Position numbers and translations under genes: made by a program
In this document: positions 1 to 8,514 of the stretch, in pieces
How positions within the stretch are numbered: position 1 is the stretch's first letter
How the letters are laid out: each line of letters starts with the position of its first letter
Source: Pseudomonas sp. JAI120
GTDB taxonomy: Bacteria > Pseudomonadota > Gammaproteobacteria > Pseudomonadales > Pseudomonadaceae
Length of the DNA stretch: 64,000 nt
Reading direction: 5' to 3'
NCBI RefSeq assembly: GCF_014207255.1
Contig: NZ_JACHCZ010000003.1
Location: 370,813 to 434,812 of the forward strand
The notes under the pieces: model-generated
What the model was told of the DNA's origin: nothing
The model's database searches: none
What the model saw: the letters and a program-made list of their open reading frames with translations, nothing else

Positions 1-124
<124 letters not shown>

Positions 125-1129
125 TTAGTTCCAGCCCGCCCGATCCATCAGGCGAATGGCTTCAGCCTGGCGCTTGCCCGCCACTTCCACCGGCAATGTA
201 TCCGCCACAAATTTACCCCAGGTCGCCACTTCAGCCGACGGCGGTACCGCCGGGTTGGCCGGGAACTCCTGGTTCACATCGGCAAAGATCTTCTGCGCCT
301 CAGGCGTGGTCATCCACTCCACCAGCGCCTTGGCGGCTTCCGGGTGTGGCGCGTGCTTGGTCAAGCCGATGCCCGACAGGTTCACATGCACGCCACGGTC
401 GCCCTGGTTCGGCCAGAACAGCTTCACCGCCAGGTCCGGCTTCTGTTTGTGCAGGCGGCCGTAGTAGTAGGTGTTGACGATACCCACGTCGCACTGCCCG
501 GCGTTGATCGCCTCCAGCACCGCGATGTCATCGGAGAACACGTCGGTGGACAGGTTATTCACCCAGCCCTTGACGATTTCTTCGGTCTTGGCCGCACCGT
601 GGGTTTCGATCAGGGTGGCGGTCAGCGATTGGTTGTAGACCTTTTTCGCCGTGCGCAGGCACAGGCGGCCTTCCCACTGTTTGTCGGCCAGGGCTTCGTA
701 GGTGGTCAGGTCACCCGGTTTGACCCGATCGGTGGAATACGCGATGGTCCGCGCACGCAGGCTCAAGCCGGTCCAGGCGTGAGCCGAAGAGCGGTACTGC
801 AGGGGAATGTTCTTGTCGATCACCGGGGAGGTGAAGGGTTGCAGGATGCCCATTTGCTCGGCCTGCCAGAGGTTGCCGGCATCCACGGTGAGCAGCAGGT
901 CGGCGGTGGCGTTTTCGCCCTCGGCCTTGATGCGCTGCATCAGCGGGGCTTCCTTGTCGGTGATGAACTTCACCTGTACACCGGTCTTTTGGGTGTAGGC
1001 GTCGAACACCGGCTTGATCAGTTCGTCGATGCGCGAGGAGTAGACCACCACTTCGTCGGCGGCCTGCACGGTGGTGCTGCCGATCAGGGTGAGTGCCAGG
1101 GCAGTCAGGAGGCGCTTGGGTGCCAACAT
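125..1129 (-). CDS. Periplasmic iron(III)-type ABC transporter substrate-binding protein
   Basis: A 334-residue protein of the FbpA/AfuA/HitA class, which binds ferric iron in the periplasm and delivers it to an inner-membrane ABC permease. The N-terminus is a cleavable signal peptide (cleavage near TVQA-ADEV, about residues 20-25). The mature protein opens with VVVYSSRIDELIKPVFDAY and carries the NTYYYGRL segment, whose tyrosines are the usual iron ligands. Length is normal for the family. Its permease is not in the window and would lie left of position 1, beyond the abnormal sequence. Two inverted repeats lie just upstream. Iron specificity is inferred from the family and the tyrosine motif. 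Confidence 0.85.
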   Translation of the reverse strand: MLAPKRLLTALALTLIGSTTVQAADEVVVYSSRIDELIKPVFDAYTQKTGVQVKFITDKEAPLMQRIKAEGENATADLLLTVDAGNLWQAEQMGILQPFTSPVIDKNIPLQYRSSAHAWTGLSLRARTIAYSTDRVKPGDLTTYEALADKQWEGRLCLRTAKKVYNQSLTATLIETHGAAKTEEIVKGWVNNLSTDVFSDDIAVLEAINAGQCDVGIVNTYYYGRLHKQKPDLAVKLFWPNQGDRGVHVNLSGIGLTKHAPHPEAAKALVEWMTTPEAQKIFADVNQEFPANPAVPPSAEVATWGKFVADTLPVEVAGKRQAEAIRLMDRAGWN

Positions 1130-1141
1130 GGGTGCGGTCTC

Positions 1142-1166
1142 TCATTTGCAAAGTAGGCGCAAATGA
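1142..1166. promoter_or_regulatory. Inverted repeat TCATTTGC-N9-GCAAATGA upstream of the iron-binding protein gene
   Basis: A perfect 8-bp inverted repeat with a 9-nt spacer begins 13 nt before the start codon of the minus-strand binding-protein gene. The AAATGA(T/G)A arms loosely resemble Fur half-sites, but the full 19-bp Fur consensus is not present. Operator function is inferred from position and symmetry only. Confidence 0.35.
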
Positions 1167-1176
1167 TAGGGACTCA

Positions 1177-1211
1177 CATTTGGTAACGCTCGACTGGGGC
1201 GTTACCAAATG
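1177..1211 (-). terminator. Perfect 13-bp stem-loop after the ubiI-like gene
   Basis: CATTTGGTAACGC (1177-1189) pairs perfectly with GCGTTACCAAATG (1199-1211) around a 9-nt loop. It lies 14 nt past the stop of the ubiI-like gene and upstream of the binding-protein gene, so it probably separates the two transcripts. There is no long U tract, so an operator role is possible. Confidence 0.5.
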
Positions 1212-1224
1212 TTGCGCGGACCTG

Positions 1225-2448
1225 TCAGGGCTTGGCCAGCTCCGGCAGATCCCCGGTCAACCCAAGGGCCTGGCGCACAAACACGGCCTTGGCTTCGGGC
1301 ATCTGGTCGACCATCTTCAGCCCGGCATTACGTAACCAGCGCAGCGGCAGTTGATCGGCCTGGAACAAGCGCTCAAAGCCTTCCATCGCCGCCATCAGGG
1401 CCAGGTTATGCGGCATGCGTCGGCGCTCGTAACGGCTGAGCACTTTCACATCGGCTAGGCGTTCACCGCGTTCGGTGGCCGACAACAACACTTCGGCCAG
1501 CACCGCCGCATCGAGGAACCCCAGGTTGACGCCCTGCCCGGCCAATGGGTGGATGACGTGGGCCGCGTCGCCGATCAACGCCAGGCCCTCGGCCACATAG
1601 CGTTTGGCGTGGCGCTGGCGCAAAGGCACGCAAACGCGCGGATCAGCGCTGATCACGCTGCCAAGGCGCCCTTCAAAGGCGCGCTCCAGCTCACGGCAGA
1701 AGCCTTCATCATCCAATGCCATCAGGCGTTCGGATTCAGCCGGCGTAGTCGACCAGACGATCGAGCACCAATCCTCCTGCCCGTCCCGCACCAGCGGCAA
1801 AAACGCCAGCGGGCCGGTGTCGGTAAAGCGTTGCCAGGCCGTGCGCTGGTGCGGCTGGCTGCTGCGCACGCTGGTAACGATGGCGTTATGCAGGTAGTCC
1901 CATTCACGGGTCGCGGTGCCGGTCAGGCGGCGCACGGCGGAGTTGGCACCATCGGCGGCCACCACCAGCGGCGCGCGCAATGTGCGGCCATCGGCCAGGG
2001 TCAGCAGCCAGTCATCGCCGGAGCGACGCATCTGCTCCAGGCGCGCATTCGCCAGCAGGCCCAGGTCGCAGTCGTGCAGACGGTCGAGCAAGGCATCCTG
2101 GACCACACGGTTCTCGACGATATGCCCGAGCACTTCGGCATGCACACTGGCCGCCGAAAAGTGGATCTGCCCGGTGCCGCTGCCGTCCCACACCTGCATC
2201 TCGCCGTAAGGGCTGGCGCGTCGTTCAACGATGCCATCCCACACACCGAGGCGCTCGAGGATGCGCTGGCTGGCAGCCGACAAAGCGCTTACACGCGGTT
2301 CGAAGGCCGCCTCGCGGTCGAAGGGTTTGACGCTCAGCGGGCTACCGTCCAGCAGCAGCACCTGCAGGCCACTGCCCTGCAACGCCAGCGCCAGGGCGCT
2401 TCCGACCATTCCGGCCCCGACAATCAGCACATCTGCGCGCATGTCCAT
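1225..2448 (-). CDS. ubiI: UbiH/UbiF/VisC-family FAD monooxygenase, probably UbiI (ubiquinone C5 hydroxylase)
   Basis: A 407-residue flavoprotein hydroxylase of the UbiH/COQ6 family. It has an N-terminal dinucleotide-binding motif (VLIVGAGMVGSALALALQG), the VSALSAASQRILERLGVWD segment, and the second FAD motif GDAAHVIHPLAGQGVNLGF. These enzymes add oxygen to the ubiquinone ring using O2 and reduced flavin. It is the last gene of the ygfB-pepP-ubiH cluster and starts 3 bp after the stop of the upstream thioesterase-like gene. A second in-frame ATG lies two codons in. Assignment as UbiI rather than UbiF follows the P. aeruginosa gene order, where Coq7 handles C6. Confidence 0.82.
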   Translation of the reverse strand: MDMRADVLIVGAGMVGSALALALQGSGLQVLLLDGSPLSVKPFDREAAFEPRVSALSAASQRILERLGVWDGIVERRASPYGEMQVWDGSGTGQIHFSAASVHAEVLGHIVENRVVQDALLDRLHDCDLGLLANARLEQMRRSGDDWLLTLADGRTLRAPLVVAADGANSAVRRLTGTATREWDYLHNAIVTSVRSSQPHQRTAWQRFTDTGPLAFLPLVRDGQEDWCSIVWSTTPAESERLMALDDEGFCRELERAFEGRLGSVISADPRVCVPLRQRHAKRYVAEGLALIGDAAHVIHPLAGQGVNLGFLDAAVLAEVLLSATERGERLADVKVLSRYERRRMPHNLALMAAMEGFERLFQADQLPLRWLRNAGLKMVDQMPEAKAVFVRQALGLTGDLPELAKP

Positions 2449-2451
2449 GCT

Positions 2452-2937
2452 TTAAGCCTGTCTCGCTGGCGGCTTGCGCCGCACGTAAAGGGTTTTGTCG
2501 ACCCGCGCCACCAGGGTGCCGGAGCCGTCATGAATCTGCACCTTGAGGTGGGGCAAGTACTTCTCGCCACCTTCGGTCTGTCGACGCACCTCATCCAGCA
2601 AGGCCTCGTCGATGGAAAATTCGGCATACACCGGGCCCTTGCCCGGCGAGATGAAGTCGATGCTCGCGGCCTTGTCCCACACGATGTAATCGCGGCCCAG
2701 GTTCTCCATCAACATCAGCATGTAGAACGGATCGACCATCGAATACAGGCTGCCGCCAAATTGCGTGCCGACGTAATTGCGGTTGTACCAACCCAGGCCC
2801 ATGCGCACTTTGACGTGACGAAAATCGGCGCTCATATGCTGTACGCTCACCCCGGCACCCAAGTACGGCGGGTACAGGGTCATGACCCAGCGCAACAACC
2901 GCGCCTTGCCCAACCGTTCAACCAGCCACTTACGCAT
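2452..2937 (-). CDS. DUF4442/PaaI-like hotdog-fold thioesterase-like protein
   Basis: About 161 residues (MRKWLVERLGKARLLRWVM...). The middle part NYVGTQFGGSLYSMVDPF looks like the hotdog helix of DUF4442 proteins, a branch of the PaaI thioesterase superfamily. The frame can be extended upstream to 3057, but that would lie deep inside ubiH and read as shadow sequence; the start at 2937 gives an 8-bp overlap typical of this operon. Lying between ubiH and the ubiI-like gene, it is conserved in Pseudomonas. Its substrate is unknown, and a link to ubiquinone synthesis is only positional. Confidence 0.7.
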   Translation of the reverse strand: MRKWLVERLGKARLLRWVMTLYPPYLGAGVSVQHMSADFRHVKVRMGLGWYNRNYVGTQFGGSLYSMVDPFYMLMLMENLGRDYIVWDKAASIDFISPGKGPVYAEFSIDEALLDEVRRQTEGGEKYLPHLKVQIHDGSGTLVARVDKTLYVRRKPPARQA

Positions 2938-4117
2938 CGGGACGGGTACCCAGGCCCATGGCCTGACGGGCGAACCAACGCTTGGCCGGCGGCAACAAAT
3001 CCAGGCCCAGCAGGCCCATATTGCGGCCCAGGGCGACCAGCGGTTGCGCGCTGCCAAACAGTCGCGTGACCTGGTCGGAGAAACCCACGGTCAACTTCTG
3101 ATCCATGCGCTGGCGCTCGCCATAAGCCTGCAACGTCGCCAGGTCACCCGGCACCGCCGGCCCGGCCAGCAAGGCCTCGGCCAAGGCATGTGCATCACGC
3201 AGGGACAGGTTGAACCCCTGCCCGGCAATCGGGTGCAGGCTGTGGGCGGCATTGCCGAGGATCGCCAGGTGCGAGCGCACTTGCTCTTCGGCTTCCACCA
3301 GGGTCAACGGATACAAATGACGGGCGCCCACTTGCTTGAGGGTGCCCAGGCGGTAGCCGAACACGCCCTGCAATTCACTCAAGAAGCTACGTTCATCAAG
3401 ATTGGCCAGGCGCTGTGCGTCCATGCCGATACGGGTCCACACCAGCGCGCAGCGGTTGTCCGGCAGCGGCAGCAGGGCCATCGGGCCTTCATCGGTGAAA
3501 CGCTCGAACGCTTCGCCGTTGTGGGCCTCGCTCGGGGTGATGTTGGCGATCAGCGCGCTCTGGTTGTACGGGCGGGTTTTCACGCCAATGCCCAGTTGCT
3601 CGCGCAGGCCGGAACGGCCTCCGTCGGCCAGCACCGCGAGGTCGCATTCCAGCACGGTTTCATCGTTGAGGGTCAGGCGGTAGCCATCGGGCAGCGGCTC
3701 CATGCGCGTGACTTCCGCCGGGCAGCGCCAGCTCACCACGTCCTTGTCCAGGCCTTGCCACAGGCATTGGCCAAGCCAGGCGTTTTCCACCACGTAACCG
3801 AGGGCCGGCACGCCCTCCTCCATGGCGGACAACCGCGCGGTGGAGAAGCGCCCACGGTCCGACACATGGATCTGCTTGATCGGTTCGGCGCGGCGCGAGA
3901 TTTGTTGCCACAGGCCCAGGCGCTGATAAATCTGCCGGGCGCCGTAGGACAGCGCCGAAGACCGCGCATCGTAGCTCGGCTGGTAGCTGTCGCCGGGCGC
4001 GAAGGGTTCGATCAGCACGATTTTCCAGCCACGCGCCTTGGCCCCGGCCTGCAACGCCAGCGCCAGGCTCGCGCCCACCAGGCCGCCGCCGATAATTGCC
4101 AGGTTGACCCGACTCAT
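2930..4117 (-). CDS. ubiH: 2-octaprenyl-6-methoxyphenol hydroxylase UbiH
   Basis: A 395-residue FAD monooxygenase with the N-terminal motif NLAIIGGGLVGASLALALQ, the DARSSALSYGARQIYQRLG segment and the C-terminal GNAAHSLHPIAGQGFNLSL motif (GNAAH replaces the commoner GDAAH). UbiH hydroxylates C1 of the ubiquinone ring in aerobic synthesis. Its ATG overlaps the pepP stop codon (ATGA), showing translational coupling. Length and the neighbouring pepP match both E. coli and P. aeruginosa. Confidence 0.9.
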   Translation of the reverse strand: MSRVNLAIIGGGLVGASLALALQAGAKARGWKIVLIEPFAPGDSYQPSYDARSSALSYGARQIYQRLGLWQQISRRAEPIKQIHVSDRGRFSTARLSAMEEGVPALGYVVENAWLGQCLWQGLDKDVVSWRCPAEVTRMEPLPDGYRLTLNDETVLECDLAVLADGGRSGLREQLGIGVKTRPYNQSALIANITPSEAHNGEAFERFTDEGPMALLPLPDNRCALVWTRIGMDAQRLANLDERSFLSELQGVFGYRLGTLKQVGARHLYPLTLVEAEEQVRSHLAILGNAAHSLHPIAGQGFNLSLRDAHALAEALLAGPAVPGDLATLQAYGERQRMDQKLTVGFSDQVTRLFGSAQPLVALGRNMGLLGLDLLPPAKRWFARQAMGLGTRPDA

Positions 4118-5436
4118 CGAGCGGCCGCCATCAGGGCTTCGATTTCGGCGACGCCCTTGGGGGCGCCGCCGGTCAGAATTTCACAGCCTTGCTTGGTCAC
4201 CACTACGTCGTCCTCGATGCGTACGCCAATGCCACGCCATTTTTTCGCGACGGCCTGGTTATCCGGCGAGATATAAATGCCCGGTTCCACGGTCAATGCC
4301 ATGCCAACTTCCAACACACGCCATTCGCCGCCCACCTTGTACTCGCCCACGTCATGCACATCCATCCCCAGCCAATGGCCGGCGCGGTGCATATAGAAGG
4401 GTTTGTAGGCTTCACTGGCGATCAGTTCATCGACGTCACCCTTCAGCAACCCCAGCTTCACCAGCCCGGCGGTGATGACCCGCACTGTCGCCTCATGGGC
4501 CTGATTCCAATGTTTGTTCGGCGCGATCTCGGCAAAGGCCGCCTCCTGGGAAGCCAGCACGATTTCATAGATCGCCTTCTGCTCCGCTGAAAACTTGCCG
4601 TTGACCGGCCAGGTGCGCGTGATGTCGCTGGCGTAGCAGTCGATTTCGCAACCGGCATCGATCAGCACCAGGTCGCCGTCCTTGAGCACGGCGTCATTCT
4701 GCTGGTAATGCAGGATGCAGCTGTTGCGCCCGGTGGCGACGATAGAGCCATAGGCCGGCATCTTCGCGCCGCCCTTGCGGAATTCGTAGTCCAGCTCGGC
4801 TTCCAGGCTGAACTCATGCAAGCCGGCGCGGCTGGCCTGCATCGCCTTCACATGGGCCGCGCAGGAAATTCGCGCAGCCTCGCGCATCACCTTCACTTCC
4901 GCCGCCGATTTATACAGGCGCATGTCGTGGAGCAGATGATCCAGGGCAACAAATTCGTTCGGTGGCTGGGCGCCAAGGTGCGCTTTAGAGCGGATGACGT
5001 TGATCCACTCCATCAAGTGCCGATCGAATTCGGCGTTACTGCCCATGGCTGAATACACCCGATCGCGGCCTTCGATCAGGCCGGGCAGAATGTCGTCGAT
5101 ATCGGTGATTGGGAAGGCATCGTCGGCGCCGTATTCGCGAATCGCGCCTTCGGTACCGGCGCGCAGGCCGTCCCACAATTCGCGTTCGGCGTTGCGCTCG
5201 CGGCAGAACAACACGTACTCGCCATGCTGGCGACCGGGCATCAGCACGATCACCGCTTCCGGTTCGGGGAAACCGCTCAGGTACTGGAAGTCGCTGTCCT
5301 GACGATAGACGTGCTCCACATCGCGATTGCGGATGGCCACGGCGGCGGCCGGCAGGATCGCGATGCTGTTGGGTTCCATCTGCGCCATGAGCGCCTTGCG
5401 GCGCCGGGTGTATTCCGCTTTGGGGATATGGATCAT
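4114..5436 (-). CDS. pepP: Xaa-Pro aminopeptidase P
   Basis: A 440-residue M24 metallopeptidase that removes an N-terminal residue preceding proline. The N-terminal creatinase-like domain (about 1-170, opening MIHIPKAEYTRRRKALM) is followed by the pita-bread catalytic domain. That domain carries the di-metal ligand segments VLIDAGCEIDCYASDITRTW (Asp pair), HRAGHWLGMDVHD (His), MALTVEPGIY (Glu) and GVRIEDDVVV (Glu). A ribosome-binding site AAGGAAG precedes the ATG. It starts just after ygfB and is coupled to ubiH, the same order as in E. coli. Confidence 0.93.
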   Translation of the reverse strand: MIHIPKAEYTRRRKALMAQMEPNSIAILPAAAVAIRNRDVEHVYRQDSDFQYLSGFPEPEAVIVLMPGRQHGEYVLFCRERNAERELWDGLRAGTEGAIREYGADDAFPITDIDDILPGLIEGRDRVYSAMGSNAEFDRHLMEWINVIRSKAHLGAQPPNEFVALDHLLHDMRLYKSAAEVKVMREAARISCAAHVKAMQASRAGLHEFSLEAELDYEFRKGGAKMPAYGSIVATGRNSCILHYQQNDAVLKDGDLVLIDAGCEIDCYASDITRTWPVNGKFSAEQKAIYEIVLASQEAAFAEIAPNKHWNQAHEATVRVITAGLVKLGLLKGDVDELIASEAYKPFYMHRAGHWLGMDVHDVGEYKVGGEWRVLEVGMALTVEPGIYISPDNQAVAKKWRGIGVRIEDDVVVTKQGCEILTGGAPKGVAEIEALMAAAR

Positions 5437-5460
5437 GGGCAGATGGGCTTCCTTTCTCTT

Positions 5461-6018
5461 TTAATGCAGCGAAGGCTTGGGGGCAGCAGGCTCAGCGGAC
5501 TTTTTGGTCTCGGTGAACAGCAACAGCGGCGCGACGCGCAGGTATTCCATGACTTCCATGTAGTCGCCTTCACCGTCTTCGGACTCTTCCAGGGCATCTT
5601 GCACCTGGGAGATGGCCGCCAGGTCCTGCAGCACTTCCTTGGCGTCGGTACTCAACTCGAGGCCGCCGGCGTTCACGCCAAAACCGTGGAGGAAACCCTG
5701 ACACCACTGGCCCAGCGCGGCGGCGCGTTCGGTGAGCGGCGCGTCGTCGGTCGGCAGCAGAAGGACCACGGTGACGTCATCACCGGTCAGTTCGCCCTTG
5801 ACCATCTCTTGCAGGCCGATCAGCGCGTTACGCACGTTGTCGGTCGGTTCGGTTTCCAGCAGTTCGGCCACATCGGCCAGCCAGTTGTCGGCATCAAAGC
5901 CAACGCCGGTGCAACTGCGGCCGAGCAACACGCCGTGCAGTTCGGCAGGCGAGCAAGGATGACCGCTGGTGCTCAGCAGTTTGGAAAAAGCATCGTACGG
6001 GGAGTTCTGAATGGGCAT
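5461..6018 (-). CDS. YgfB/UPF0149 family protein
   Basis: 185 residues, acidic and mostly helical. Family features include an N-terminal HPCSPAELHGVLLGRS segment and WCQGFLHGFGVN in the middle. UPF0149 (YgfB/YecA) proteins are widespread in Gammaproteobacteria upstream of pepP. In P. aeruginosa YgfB has been reported as a regulator affecting beta-lactam resistance through AmpDh3; that role is not visible in the sequence. It is the first gene of the minus-strand operon and is divergent from the zapA group. Confidence 0.82.
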   Translation of the reverse strand: MPIQNSPYDAFSKLLSTSGHPCSPAELHGVLLGRSCTGVGFDADNWLADVAELLETEPTDNVRNALIGLQEMVKGELTGDDVTVVLLLPTDDAPLTERAAALGQWCQGFLHGFGVNAGGLELSTDAKEVLQDLAAISQVQDALEESEDGEGDYMEVMEYLRVAPLLLFTETKKSAEPAAPKPSLH

Positions 6019-6156
6019 GGTGAGCTAGGCGCCAGACGGCGCAATGTCTAGAATGGAGCGCTGTATCCTAGCACCGGCAGACGTACCAAGACTATCGAGG
6101 GCGTCAGATCGTTTATCCTGCAGTTGCCATTCATCAGACAAATCCAGTGGAACCCA

Positions 6157-6366
6157 ATGGAAGACACCGACCTGCAAGCGCTGATGGCCAGACTCGAACT
6201 GCTAATTACTCGGGTCGAGCAACTTAAGAGTCAAAACGGACTCCTATTAGCTCAGGAAAAGACCTGGCGCGAGGAACGCGCTCACCTCATTGAAAAAAAC
6301 GAAATCGCCCGGCGTAAGGTCGAATCGATGATTTCGCGCCTGAAGGCCCTGGAGCAAGACTCATGA
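6157..6366 (+). CDS. TIGR02449 small coiled-coil protein upstream of zapA
   Basis: A 69-residue protein (MEDTDLQALMARLELL...) that is almost wholly heptad-patterned coiled coil, with Leu/Ile/Val spacing through LELLITRVEQLKSQNGLLLA. It matches the TIGR02449 family found next to zapA in gammaproteobacteria. The ATG at 6157 is preferred over the upstream TTG at 6124 because the extra residues are not helical and the family begins near MED. Its stop overlaps the zapA ATG (ATGA), so the two are coupled. Its shape and partner suggest a role near the divisome (inference). Confidence 0.75.
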   Translation: MEDTDLQALMARLELLITRVEQLKSQNGLLLAQEKTWREERAHLIEKNEIARRKVESMISRLKALEQDS

Positions 6367-6680
6367 GTTCAAGCAATAGCGTCACCGTGCAGATCCTCGA
6401 CAAAGAATATTCGATCATCTGCCCCCAGGAAGAGCGCAACAACCTGGTGAGCGCCGCCCGCTACCTGGATGGCAAGATGCGTGAAATCCGCAGCAGCGGC
6501 AAAGTCATCGGTGCCGACCGCATTGCCGTGATGGCCGCGTTGAACATTACCCACGACCTGCTGCATAAGCAGGAGCGCCCTGACGTGCAGGCCAGCGGCT
6601 CGACGCGCGAACAGGTGCGTGACCTGCTCGAACGTGTGGATCTGGTACTTTCCAGCGATTCGGAAGCTCCCAAAGGCTGA
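6363..6680 (+). CDS. zapA: Cell division protein ZapA
   Basis: 105 residues. The N-terminal part VTVQILDKEYSIICPQEE is the globular head of ZapA, and the rest is the coiled-coil tail (RYLDGKMREIRSSGKVIGAD and IAVMAALNITHDLL). ZapA tetramers cross-link FtsZ filaments at mid-cell. Position before the 6S RNA gene and fau is conserved in gammaproteobacteria. The ATG overlaps the preceding stop. Confidence 0.92.
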   Translation: MSSSNSVTVQILDKEYSIICPQEERNNLVSAARYLDGKMREIRSSGKVIGADRIAVMAALNITHDLLHKQERPDVQASGSTREQVRDLLERVDLVLSSDSEAPKG

Positions 6681-6699
6681 TTGCTGCGACTGTTTAAGG

Positions 6700-6705
6700 T
6701 ATACT
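6700..6705 (+). promoter_or_regulatory. -10 box TATACT of the 6S RNA promoter
   Basis: TATACT lies 7 nt before the expected 5' end of 6S RNA. No strong -35 is seen at the ideal distance; TTGCTG at 6681 is too close. Confidence 0.55.
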
Positions 6706-6711
6706 CGCCCC

Positions 6712-6890
6712 ACTCCCTGGCGTGCTTGCCAGTCGGCGATGTCCCGGAGCCGATTCGCACTACCCTGGAAGTTGCACGTTGGGCTGGTGTGCATGTCCGC
6801 TAGACGGAAAGCCTTAAAGCCTACTGCTTCTTCCACCTTGAACTTTCGGGTTCAAGGGCTGAGTCGACAGCGGCGCTGTCGGGGAGCCTG
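6712..6890 (+). ncRNA. ssrS: 6S RNA (ssrS)
   Basis: The roughly 180-nt interval between zapA and fau holds the hallmarks of Pseudomonas 6S RNA: a closing stem between ACTCCCTGG near the 5' end and GGGGAGC near the 3' end, the conserved CCGCTAGACGGA-type segment, the hairpin CCTTGAACTTTCGGGTTCAAGG, and CGACAGCGGCGCTGTCGG. 6S RNA binds sigma70-RNA polymerase and mimics an open promoter in stationary phase. Ends are approximate (within about 5 nt). The location upstream of fau/ygfA is the classic one. Confidence 0.88.
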
Positions 6891-6901
6891 AATACCAAAC
6901 T

Positions 6902-6932
6902 CAATGCCAGTCTCCATGACTGGCATTGTTTT
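6902..6932 (+). terminator. Rho-independent terminator after 6S RNA
   Basis: CAATGCCAGT (6902-6911) pairs with ACTGGCATTG (6919-6928) around CTCCATG, followed by TTTT. The 10-bp stem sits between 6S RNA and the fau start at 6946 and should partly separate them, leaving fau to read-through or its own signals. Confidence 0.8.
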
Positions 6933-6945
6933 ATGAGCTGAAATC

Positions 6946-7575
6946 ATGACCGAACCTGCGCCGCCTTCCCGTCCGCAACTTCGACGCATGTTGCGCAACG
7001 CCCGCCGTGCCCTCACGCCGAGCCAGCAGCGCCAGGCTGCCCACGGCCTGTATCGGCAACTGGCGCAGCACCCGCTGTTTCGCCGGGCCAAACATATTTC
7101 CTTATATCTACCGACGGACGGTGAAATCGATCCGCGCCTGCTGCTGCGTGCGGCTCAGCGCCGGGGCAAGGCCACCTATCTGCCGGTGCTCAGTGCCTGG
7201 CCACGGACCAAGATGGTGTTCCAACGCGTGCGACCGGGGGAAAAGCTGCGGCCCAACCGGTTTCGCATTCTTGAGCCGCAGGTAAATATCAGCCGGCAAC
7301 GCGAGGTGTGGGCGCTGGACCTGGTGTTCTTGCCATTGGTGGGGTTCGACGAAACAGGTGGACGCCTGGGCATGGGCGGCGGCTTCTATGATCGCAGCCT
7401 CGCTTACCTGTCCCGCCGCCAGCGTTGGCGCAAGCCGACGCTACTGGGCCTGGCCCATGAATGTCAGAAAGTCGAACGACTGGTGCAGGCGAGCTGGGAT
7501 GTGCCGTTGGCTGGCACAGTGACTGACAAGGGATGGTATATCGCACAGACGCCACTGGGATCAGCGGCGTCTTGA
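6946..7575 (+). CDS. fau: 5-formyltetrahydrofolate cyclo-ligase
   Basis: 209 residues. This enzyme uses ATP to convert 5-formyl-THF to 5,10-methenyl-THF. The nucleotide/folate-site segment LVGFDETGGRLGMGGGFYDR is intact, and the N-terminal RPQLRRMLRNARRALTP basic region is typical. Length fits the YgfA family. The 6S RNA-fau pairing is a conserved gammaproteobacterial arrangement. Confidence 0.92.
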   Translation: MTEPAPPSRPQLRRMLRNARRALTPSQQRQAAHGLYRQLAQHPLFRRAKHISLYLPTDGEIDPRLLLRAAQRRGKATYLPVLSAWPRTKMVFQRVRPGEKLRPNRFRILEPQVNISRQREVWALDLVFLPLVGFDETGGRLGMGGGFYDRSLAYLSRRQRWRKPTLLGLAHECQKVERLVQASWDVPLAGTVTDKGWYIAQTPLGSAAS

Positions 7576-7582
7576 AGAAGGG

Positions 7583-7732
7583 TTAACGCTTGAACGGTTG
7601 CTGCTGCTGTTGAGCAAGCTCAACGGGCGCATCGGTCTTGTTCGACCACAAGCTTTGCGCATACCCGGTGGTCACGACGCCCAGACCAAACAAAATCACC
7701 AATATCCATAGTAAATCCGGTTTACGTTGCAT
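7583..7732 (-). CDS. Small (49-aa) predicted inner-membrane protein
   Basis: Reading the minus strand from ATG at 7732 to TAA at 7583 gives 49 codons. The sequence begins MQRKPDLLWILVILFGLGVV (one hydrophobic segment, about residues 7-24), continues TTGYAQSLWSNKTDAPVEL, and ends in a Gln run (QQQQ) and PFKR. A ribosome-binding site (GAAGGGGGG) precedes the ATG. A small protein sits at this spot, between fau and the EVE gene, in P. aeruginosa too. One membrane span with a short polar tail; function unknown. Confidence 0.72.
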   Translation of the reverse strand: MQRKPDLLWILVILFGLGVVTTGYAQSLWSNKTDAPVELAQQQQQPFKR

Positions 7733-7927
7733 CGATTGCCCCCCTTCAGGCACCTCGTACACGATGTTAACAACGTTCCACAGTAGTCCGTTGCAGCTGT
7801 GTCAAGCTTAAAACCCGCGCATTCTGCGGTAACGTGAACCAACACGCAAACCTTGGCGCCAACCGACTGTCGGTTTGTCATCAAATTGCCTGACAACTTG
7901 CCCAACGCCTTTTTCAGGAGTCCAAAA

Positions 7928-8377
7928 ATGGCCTACTGGCTGATGAAATCCGAACCCGATGAACTCTCCATCAAAGGCCTGGAAAAGCTTGGCGAAGCGC
8001 GCTGGGACGGGGTGCGCAACTACCAGGCGCGCAACTTCCTGCGAGCGATGGCGGTGGGTGACCAATTTTTCTTCTACCACTCCAGTTGCCCCGAGCCAGG
8101 GATTGCCGGCATCGGCAAAATCATCGAGGCCGCCTACCCGGACCCTACCGCGCTGGAGCCGGACAGCCACTACTTCGACGCCAAGGCCACCCCGGAGAAA
8201 AACCCGTGGAGCGCGATCAACGTCGCGCACATCCAGACCTTTCCCAAGGTGCTGGGCCTGGGCTACCTGAAACAGCAAACCGCCCTCGCTGAATGGCCCC
8301 TGGTACAAAAAGGCAGTCGCTTGTCCGTGATGCCGGTCACCGCAGAACAATGGGCTGCGGTGCTGGCACTGCACTGA
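7928..8377 (+). CDS. EVE-domain protein (thymocyte nuclear protein 1 family)
   Basis: 149 residues forming a single EVE domain, related to PUA and YTH folds. It starts MAYWLMKSEPDELSI, with RWDGVRNYQARNFLRAM and DQFFFYHSS in the middle, all family hallmarks. EVE domains are thought to bind modified bases in DNA or RNA. The ATG at 7928 is preceded by CAGGAG; upstream in-frame codons lack family similarity. It stands alone in a single-gene unit. The specific ligand is not known. Confidence 0.85.
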   Translation: MAYWLMKSEPDELSIKGLEKLGEARWDGVRNYQARNFLRAMAVGDQFFFYHSSCPEPGIAGIGKIIEAAYPDPTALEPDSHYFDAKATPEKNPWSAINVAHIQTFPKVLGLGYLKQQTALAEWPLVQKGSRLSVMPVTAEQWAAVLALH

Positions 8378-8514
8378 CGAGAACCCTGCGGTCACGTTCC
8401 CGGCGCATGCATCTGCGCCTGAACAGGGTTAGGCTTGCGCTTCATTTGACCGGCATCAACGCCCCCTCGGGCTGCCTCGGTCAAACTAGGAAGCTAACGC
8501 TGCAGGATGCCCCC

